Assembly (NCBI GenBank): GCA_040235415.1
Contig: JBECKR010000220.1
Span: 1-24,958, forward strand
Length of the DNA: 24,958 nucleotides
Direction: 5' to 3'
DNA from: JBECKR01 sp040235415
Lineage (GTDB): Bacteria > Acidobacteriota > Polarisedimenticolia > Polarisedimenticolales > Polarisedimenticolaceae
Shown: positions 17,490-22,766 of the stretch, piece by piece
Numbering within the stretch: position 1 is the first letter of the stretch
How the letters are laid out: the number at the start of each line of letters is the position of its first letter
The notes under the pieces: model-generated
What the model was told of the DNA's origin: nothing
Databases searched by the model: none
Seen by the model: the letters and a program-made list of their open reading frames with translations, nothing else
Made by a program: the position numbers and the translations under genes

Positions 17490-18293
17490 ATGGCCCTGAG
17501 CTGCCCGACCGGTTTCGACGTCGACGGCCTGCGCGCCCGGGTCGAGTCGACCTATGCCCGCCTCGCCCGCGACCCTGGCGAGGAGTTCCACTTCCACCGC
17601 GGGATCGACTACGCCTGCGGGCGGCTCCGGTACGACCGCGAGACGCTCGAGCGCCTCCCGGATGCTTCCGTGAGCCGGTTCGCGGGGGTCGGGAACCCGC
17701 ACCGCATCGGGCCGATCGACCCGGGCGAGACCGTGCTGGACGTCGGATCCGGGGCCGGGACCGATCTCCTGATCGCCGCGCTGCGGACCGGGCCGACGGG
17801 ACGGGCCATCGGCGTCGAAATGACCCGCGAGATGCGCGAGCGCGCCGCGGCGTCCGCCCGCGAGGCGGGCCTCGGCGACGTCGTCGAGGTCCGGGAGGGC
17901 CGGATGGAGGCGCTTCCCGTCGCCGACGGAGCGATCGACGTCGTGATCTCGAACGGCGTCGTGAACCTCGCTCCCGACAAAGAGGCCGTGTTCCGCGAGC
18001 TGATTCGCGTCCTGCGGCCCGGCGGCCGGCTGTATCTCGCGGACGTCGTGCTGCGGACCGAGCTCCGCGAGGACTCGCGCCGCGATCCCGACCTCTGGGC
18101 GGCTTGAATCGGAGGAGCTCTGCTGGAAGCAGAGCTCCTCGATCTCGCCGCCCGGGTCGGCTTCCGCGACGCCCGGATCGTGGAGCGGTTCGACGCCTTC
18201 GGGGGCACGTCGTCCGAGAGCCGCCTCGCGCGGGAGCGGGCGCCCCGCGGCGTCAACCTGCTCGCGGTCGTCGCTACTCCGGGCTCACGGTGA
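17490..18293 (+). CDS. selenocysteine-containing SAM-dependent methyltransferase, ArsM-related (TGA at codon 206 read as Sec)
   Basis: 267 residues if the TGA at 18105-18107 is read as selenocysteine. The ATG has a GGAGG site 5 nt upstream. The SAM fold is clear: VLDVGSGAG (82-90), GVEMT, LPVADGAIDVVISNGVVNL, then RVLRPGGRLYLADVV. The residues before the TGA are DLWAA. The residues after it, in the same frame, are IGGALLEAELLDLAARVGF and on to ERFDAFGGTS and GVNLLAV. Arsenite methyltransferase relatives have a cysteine at this spot (W-x-x-C-[IV]-x-G-A). The other two ArsM cysteine positions read V67 (FAGVGNP) and G156 (SNGVVNL), so it is probably not a classical arsenite methylase. A stop reading would remove 61 conserved residues. 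A SECIS-like hairpin follows at once. It overlaps the convergent hydrolase gene by 20 bp. Confidence 0.82.
18112..18140 (+). promoter_or_regulatory. SECIS-like selenocysteine insertion hairpin
   Basis: A perfect 13-bp stem (18112-18124 pairing with 18128-18140) with a GGA loop begins 4 nt after the TGA. The loop starts 17 nt after the TGA and its first base is G. Bacterial SECIS elements typically have a small loop with a G among its first bases, about 16-37 nt after the UGA. There is no T-run, which argues against a terminator. The hairpin lies inside frame-conserved coding sequence. Confidence 0.8.
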
Positions 18294-19647
18294 GCTGCTC
18301 GAGCTTGCCCTCCGGCGTCGCGCGGGTCACGACCTCGAGCGAGCGCTTCTTGAACACCGCGCGGTAGGTCCGCGTCGTCAGTCCGCCGCGGTCGCTGCGG
18401 CGTCCGGGCTCGACGCGCTCCAGGCGGCCGAGGCGCCGGAAGCCGGCCCGGAGGTCGCGCAGCGCGTCGTCGGAGAAGTACGCGCTCGCGTTCGGCGTCA
18501 GCTGCGCGCGGTCGATCGTGCCGTTCCGGAGCGCCTCGAGGATCGCGGCGACGCGCGCGCGCATCGCCGAGTCCGAGGGCGATCCCGCGACGAACAGCTG
18601 CTCCGCGATGCGGTCCGCGATCGTGCCTGCCGCCGCCGTCGCGTCCTGGTTGACCAGCACGACGATCGCGGCGCGGTCGTCGGGGTAGACGCGGTTCTGG
18701 GCGGTGAAGCCCGAGACCTCGCCGCCGTGCCGCACGACGCGACGGTCGCCGTCGAGCGCGATCCCGACGCCGAGGCCGTAGCCCGTGCCCGCGCCGTTCG
18801 CGAGCAGGACCTCGCGCGCCAGCGCCGGCAACACGGGGATCGTGCCGTCCAGGAGCGCCACGTCCCAGGTCGCGAGGTCCGAGGCCGTCATGGCGAGCGG
18901 CGCCGCGGCGAACAGCCACCCCTCGCCTTCCTTCGGCGCGGGGCGGAGGGGACCGAGGCCGTAGCGCAGGTAGCCCGCCGCGTCGGTTCCCGAGAGCCGC
19001 CCGCGGTCGACGTCGAGCACGGTCGTCATCCCGAGGGGATCGAAGATCCGCTCCCGCAGGAGCGTCATCAGGGGCTGTCCGCCGACCTTCTCCGCGATCG
19101 CGCCCGCGACGACGTAGCCGGTGTTGCTGTACTGGTACCGGGTTCCCGGCTCGAAGTCGAGCGGCCGCTTCGCCCACGCCCGCATCACGGCGGCCGGGGT
19201 CGTCGGCTCGAGCATCGACGCCGGGACGAAGTCCTGCGGCCAGTAGTCCCGGATTCCGGACGTGTGCGACAACAGCTGCCGCACCGTGACGTCGCCGGCG
19301 CGCGTCAGGTCCGGGAACCAAGTCGCGACCGGAGCGTCGAGGTCGAGCTTGCCGTCCCGGGCCAGGAGCACCAGCAAGGCGGCCGTGAACTGCTTGCTGA
19401 TCGAGCCGACCGGATAGCGCATCGACGTCGACGCGAAGACCGGGGGGTCGAGCCGAGCGCGGCCGTACGCATTGGCGAGGACGATCTTGCCGTCGAGCAC
19501 GACGGCGATCGAGGCGCTCGGCACGCCGGCGTCGCGCACCGCGGTCTCGACCGCGGCGTCGACGCCGTCGGCGAGTGCGGCGAGGGCCGGGGACGCGACG
19601 ACGGCGGCCGCGATGGCGAGCGCGATGGTCGGGCGGCTGCGACGCAT
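18274..19647 (-). CDS. secreted serine beta-lactamase-like hydrolase with C-terminal extension
   Basis: 457 residues. AGGAGG lies 8 nt before the ATG and a signal peptide follows (MRRSRPTIALAIAAAVVASPALA). Class C beta-lactamase / penicillin-binding fold with S82-x-x-K85 (SISK), Y173-S-N175 and H307-G-G in place of K-T-G. LLSHTSGIRDY and AVMRAWAKRPLDFEPGTRYQYSN are typical of the 'serine hydrolase' family (Pfam Beta-lactamase). The last 100 residues form a separate small domain (FSDDALRDLRAGFRRLGRL), as in many secreted members. It probably acts in the cell envelope or outside on esters, amides or D-amino peptides. True beta-lactam resistance should not be assumed. Its last 20 bp overlap the selenoprotein gene tail to tail. 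Confidence 0.88.
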   Translation of the reverse strand: MRRSRPTIALAIAAAVVASPALAALADGVDAAVETAVRDAGVPSASIAVVLDGKIVLANAYGRARLDPPVFASTSMRYPVGSISKQFTAALLVLLARDGKLDLDAPVATWFPDLTRAGDVTVRQLLSHTSGIRDYWPQDFVPASMLEPTTPAAVMRAWAKRPLDFEPGTRYQYSNTGYVVAGAIAEKVGGQPLMTLLRERIFDPLGMTTVLDVDRGRLSGTDAAGYLRYGLGPLRPAPKEGEGWLFAAAPLAMTASDLATWDVALLDGTIPVLPALAREVLLANGAGTGYGLGVGIALDGDRRVVRHGGEVSGFTAQNRVYPDDRAAIVVLVNQDATAAAGTIADRIAEQLFVAGSPSDSAMRARVAAILEALRNGTIDRAQLTPNASAYFSDDALRDLRAGFRRLGRLERVEPGRRSDRGGLTTRTYRAVFKKRSLEVVTRATPEGKLEQLTVSPE

Positions 19648-19676
19648 GGGGCAATCCTCCTGCGGGCGACCGCGCG

Positions 19677-19682
19677 AGTCTA
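19677..19682 (-). promoter_or_regulatory. possible -10 box for the serine hydrolase gene
   Basis: TAGACT on the minus strand, 29 nt before the ATG, leaving room for a leader with the AGGAGG site. Confidence 0.33.
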
Positions 19683-19757
19683 CACGACTCGAGATCCTGG
19701 CCGCGCGCCGGAGATCGCGCCTATCATCGGAGCGGCCCCGGCGACGGAGACGGCCCC

Positions 19758-19958
19758 CTGATTCAGCTCGAAGCCGGCTTCGAGATGGAAGCCCACAGTC
19801 ACGATCTCGCGGAGAGCCGCTACGTGCTCGAGGGGATGTACGAGTCCCACGGCAGGGAGTACCCGGCCGGCTCGTACCACTACATCCCGAGGAACGCGAG
19901 CCACGGCCCGACCCGCTCGCGATCGGGCGCGCTGATCCTGGTGGCTTGGGAGAGCTGA
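19758..19958 (+). CDS. short cupin-domain ORF, N-terminus missing or start unresolved
   Basis: About 66 residues of recognisable cupin. The first cupin motif is complete: G, five residues, H-S-H, three residues, E, six residues, G (GFEMEAHSHDLAESRYVLEG). The second is mostly present (GSYHYIPRNASHGP). The metal ligands would be the two His of HSH, the Glu and the later His. No ATG, GTG or TTG lies at the proper place: the first in-frame ATG (19785) would cut into motif 1, and the frame further upstream is not protein-like. Relatives usually carry 30 or more extra residues in front. It is either a 5'-truncated remnant or a gene with an unusual start (CTG at 19758). It ends 4 bp before the convergent oxidoreductase remnant. 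Confidence 0.5.
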   Translation: MIQLEAGFEMEAHSHDLAESRYVLEGMYESHGREYPAGSYHYIPRNASHGPTRSRSGALILVAWES

Positions 19959-19962
19959 AGGA

Positions 19963-20445
19963 TCAGCCGCCGAGCACCTCGGCGGCGATCGCCGCGGCGA
20001 CGCGCAGGCCGGCGGCCTCGGCGGTGACCCCGGCCTTCGGGAACGGCAGCCCGTTCGCGAGCTCGATCCGGGTGACGTCGCCGATCGCCCAGACCCCCGC
20101 GTAGCCGGTTCCGAGCGTCGCGGGGTCGACAGCGATCCACCCACCTTTCCCGGCGAGCGCGCTCGTCCCCACGACGTCGGACACGCGGTGCGGCGGCACG
20201 CCGACCAGGACGTCGAACGGCAGGTCGCCGTCCTCGAGGACCACGCGCCCCGCGTTCGGGAGCAGCATCGGTTGCACGGTCGCGACGGCGATCTCGACGT
20301 CGTCGCGGATGCCGCGCTCGCGCAGGTGGTCGTCGAGGAGCATGGCGCACTCGTAGGGCCCGGGCGGGCAGGTGTACGGCACGCCGGCGATGAGGATCAG
20401 GATCCGCCCGCGCTCGAGGCCCGCGGCCCTCGCCCGCGCCGCCAT
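19963..20445 (-). CDS. C-terminal remnant of a sulfide:quinone reductase-like flavin oxidoreductase, probable pseudogene
   Basis: 160 residues, ATG at 20445. It matches only the second half of the SQR / flavocytochrome c sulfide dehydrogenase-like family: GRILILIAGVPYTCPPGPYECAMLLDD, then LPFDVLVGVPPHR, then VDPATLGTGYAGVWAIGDVTRIELANGLPFPKAG. The N-terminal FAD-binding GxGxxG domain is absent. About 40 residues also seem to be missing between LLPNAG and RVVLEDG, where relatives have the second NAD-domain helix. With no FAD-binding start it is unlikely to work as a flavoenzyme. The frame has no stop and a TACGAT box sits 5 nt before the ATG, so it may still be expressed. Confidence 0.6.
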   Translation of the reverse strand: MAARARAAGLERGRILILIAGVPYTCPPGPYECAMLLDDHLRERGIRDDVEIAVATVQPMLLPNAGRVVLEDGDLPFDVLVGVPPHRVSDVVGTSALAGKGGWIAVDPATLGTGYAGVWAIGDVTRIELANGLPFPKAGVTAEAAGLRVAAAIAAEVLGG

Positions 20446-20450
20446 CGCGG

Positions 20451-20456
20451 ATCGTA
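20451..20456 (-). promoter_or_regulatory. -10-like box before the oxidoreductase remnant
   Basis: TACGAT on the minus strand, 5 nt before the ATG at 20445. It follows the same spacing rule as several intact genes in the window. Confidence 0.3.
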
Positions 20457-20532
20457 CCCGCCGCGCTCCGACCCCGATCGCGCGATCCCCAAGCGGGCAA
20501 GATCTTGAAAGCGGGCGCCGCGCACCGCGACC

Positions 20533-20538
20533 TAGAGT
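20533..20538 (+). promoter_or_regulatory. -10-like box giving a leaderless DUF5916 transcript
   Basis: TAGAGT ends 7 nt before the ATG at 20546. No Shine-Dalgarno sequence. TTGAAA at 20505-20510 is 22 nt away, too far for a standard -35. Confidence 0.4.
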
Positions 20539-20545
20539 GCCCGCC

Positions 20546-22693
20546 ATGGTCCGGCTGCGCATCGTCTCCGTGACGGCCGCTCTCGTCGTTCTCGCCTCCC
20601 CCTCGATCGCCGACGGGGCGCGCCCGTACGACGTCCCGGCCGCCGACGTTCCCCCGGTCGTCGACGGCGCGCTCGACGATCCGGCGTGGACGGGCGCCCT
20701 CCGAGTCGACGACTTCGTCGCCCGGCTGCCGGTCGACATGGCGGAGCCGTCCGTCCGCACCGAGGTCCGGTTCGTCCACACCGACCGCGCCTTGTACGTG
20801 GGCTTGCGGGCGTTCGATCCGCACCCGGAATCGATCCGTGCGAACTCGATGCGCCGCGACGACTTCGCGATCACCGCGGACGACCAGTTCGTGATCGCGA
20901 TCGACTCGTTCCACGATCGTCGCAACGGGTACTGGTTCTCGACGAATCCCCGGGGGGCGCGCGTCGACGCGCAGTTCTCCGACGAGGGCGAGCGCTTCGA
21001 GACCGCCTGGGACGGTGTCTGGCGCGCCGCCGCCCGGATCGATGCGCACGGATGGACCGCCGAGGTCGAGATTCCCTGGTCGACGCTCCGGTTCCGCGCC
21101 GCCGACGAGGTCGTGATGGGGATCAACCTCTTCCGCCGCGTGCCGCGCACCAACGAGCAGCTGTTCGCGCCCGCCATCCCGCTCGTCTACGCGTACGGCA
21201 CGCCGAACGTCTCCGCCGCGCGAACGTACCGCTTTCGCGGCATCCGCGGCGGCGCGCGGCTCGACCTCCGGCCCTTCGCGCTCGTCGGCAGCACACGCAA
21301 CGGCGGTCGCGACCGCCGTGATTCGTCCGACGCGGGCCTGTTCGCGCGGAGCCCGATCTCGGATTCGATCACGCTCGCGGGGACGCTGCATGCCGACTTC
21401 TCGGAGGTCGAAGCGGACGAGAATCAGCTCAACCTCACCCGCTTCCCGGTGTTCCTTCCCGAGAAGCGCGACTTCTTCCTGGAGGACGCCGGACGGTTCG
21501 CCTTCGGAGTGCCGGACGAGGCGGAGCTGTTCTTTTCCCGGACGATCGGGCTCGTCGCCGGGCCGAGCGGCGAGGTCGCGACCGTCCCGATCGACTGGGG
21601 TGCCAAGATCACCGGGACGGCGGGCAGGGTCGAGTTCGGAGTGCTGTCAGGGGCGACGGGCGGCGCGTCCGGCTCGCCCGGCGAGCGTTTCGACGTCGCG
21701 CGGGCTCGCGTCGTTCTCGGGGGGCGATCGACCGTCGGCGGATTCTGGAGCCGTCGACGCGCGGCCGGGGTCGGCGGCCACGCGACCCGGGGGCTGGACC
21801 TCGTCCGTTTCCTGCGGCACGAAGTACGGCTCCGGGGATTCGTGGCCCGGGACGACGACGCGTCGGCGCGGCGGCGGGCCTGGTTCGTCGCCCTCGACCG
21901 CGGGGGAGAGCGCGCGGCGTTCACCGTATCGGCTCTCGACCTCGCGCCCGGCTTCGCGCCGGCCCTCGGACTCGTAGCGAGGTCCGGGACGCGCCGGCTC
22001 GAAGCGGGCGCGACGCTGCCGTGGTTTCCCGACCGCGCCTCGCCGATCCGTCGCTTCGCTCCGGGGTTCTCGTTCGTACGCTACGACGACCGCCTCGGGG
22101 ACGGCTACGACGAACGCGCCTCCGTCTCGTTCGGTGTCGCGTGGAGGAACGACTTCACGGCGGCCGCCGAGGTCGCACGGCAGCGCGAGCGCCTCGGCGC
22201 CCCGTTCGTGTTGTACCGCGACGTCGTGATCGCGGCCGGAAGCTACGAACGCTCCGAGCTCCGGCTGAGCGCCGCGACCGATCCGACTCGGTCGTTCTCC
22301 GGCACCGGCGAGATCCGTTCCGGAGGGCTCTACGGCGGCCGCCACCTGTTCGCGAGCGTCGACGCGACATGGCGGCCCAACCGGTTCATCGTGCTCTCGC
22401 CGGCCGTGCTCTCCGACCGTGTCGCGCGTCGCGGCGCGCGGTTCACGGCGACGGTGGCGCGAATCCGTCTCGGCGTCACGACGAGTCCTCGGGTCCGGAT
22501 CGACGTGCTCGGCCAGTACGAGAGCGAGCAGCGCGCGGCCGGTGTCGGGTTGCGATTCCGGTACGACCTTCGCGAGGGTACGCGGGTCGTCGCCGCGTGG
22601 GATTCGATCGATCGCCGCCTGCCCCTGGGCGCCGGCGCGCCGCGCCGCACGGACCGAGCGGCGTTGAAGTTCTCCTACCGCGTGCTGTTCTAG
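20546..22693 (+). CDS. DUF5916 outer-membrane protein with CBM9-like N-terminal domain
   Basis: 715 residues. Signal peptide about 1-23 (VTAALVVLASPSIADG). Residues about 30-210 form a family 9 carbohydrate-binding-like sandwich: P-P-V-V-D-G-A-L-D-D-P-A-W, VRFVHTDRALYVGLRAFDP, then EVEIPWSTLRF. From about 225 the DUF5916 domain begins, with the telling blocks ADFSEVEADENQLNLTRFPVFLPEKRDFFLE and LFFSRTIGL, followed by many amphipathic strands ending in an aromatic residue (SYRVLF), as in an outer-membrane barrel. Members are common in Acidobacteriota, Gemmatimonadota and Bacteroidota. The role is unknown; glycan or peptide handling at the surface is a guess. It stands alone, between remnants and the Lon gene. 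Confidence 0.87.
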   Translation: MVRLRIVSVTAALVVLASPSIADGARPYDVPAADVPPVVDGALDDPAWTGALRVDDFVARLPVDMAEPSVRTEVRFVHTDRALYVGLRAFDPHPESIRANSMRRDDFAITADDQFVIAIDSFHDRRNGYWFSTNPRGARVDAQFSDEGERFETAWDGVWRAAARIDAHGWTAEVEIPWSTLRFRAADEVVMGINLFRRVPRTNEQLFAPAIPLVYAYGTPNVSAARTYRFRGIRGGARLDLRPFALVGSTRNGGRDRRDSSDAGLFARSPISDSITLAGTLHADFSEVEADENQLNLTRFPVFLPEKRDFFLEDAGRFAFGVPDEAELFFSRTIGLVAGPSGEVATVPIDWGAKITGTAGRVEFGVLSGATGGASGSPGERFDVARARVVLGGRSTVGGFWSRRRAAGVGGHATRGLDLVRFLRHEVRLRGFVARDDDASARRRAWFVALDRGGERAAFTVSALDLAPGFAPALGLVARSGTRRLEAGATLPWFPDRASPIRRFAPGFSFVRYDDRLGDGYDERASVSFGVAWRNDFTAAAEVARQRERLGAPFVLYRDVVIAAGSYERSELRLSAATDPTRSFSGTGEIRSGGLYGGRHLFASVDATWRPNRFIVLSPAVLSDRVARRGARFTATVARIRLGVTTSPRVRIDVLGQYESEQRAAGVGLRFRYDLREGTRVVAAWDSIDRRLPLGAGAPRRTDRAALKFSYRVLF

Positions 22694-22737
22694 CACGACG
22701 GCCGAGGGTCGAGCGCTCAACCCCTCGCGCTCCGCGT

Positions 22738-22743
22738 TAGGAT
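22738..22743 (+). promoter_or_regulatory. possible -10 box for lon
   Basis: TAGGAT lies 23 nt before the ATG at 22767, with GGAG 9 nt before the ATG. No heat-shock CIRCE or HrcA-type inverted repeat is seen. Confidence 0.33.
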
Positions 22744-22766
22744 GGAGCCGACGGGAGACTCGAGCG

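Noticed and set aside
18112..18140. Hairpin read as an intrinsic terminator of a 205-residue methyltransferase
   Set aside because: No T-run follows, and family-conserved coding sequence continues in frame through and beyond the hairpin.
18104..18367. Small plus-strand frame of 87 residues starting at the TGA region
   Set aside because: Out of frame with the methyltransferase; Arg/Pro-rich shadow overlapping both real genes.
22704..22726. GAGGG ... CCCTC inverted repeat with inner GAGCGCTC after the DUF5916 gene
   Set aside because: Short, imperfect stem and no T-run; not enough to call a terminator.
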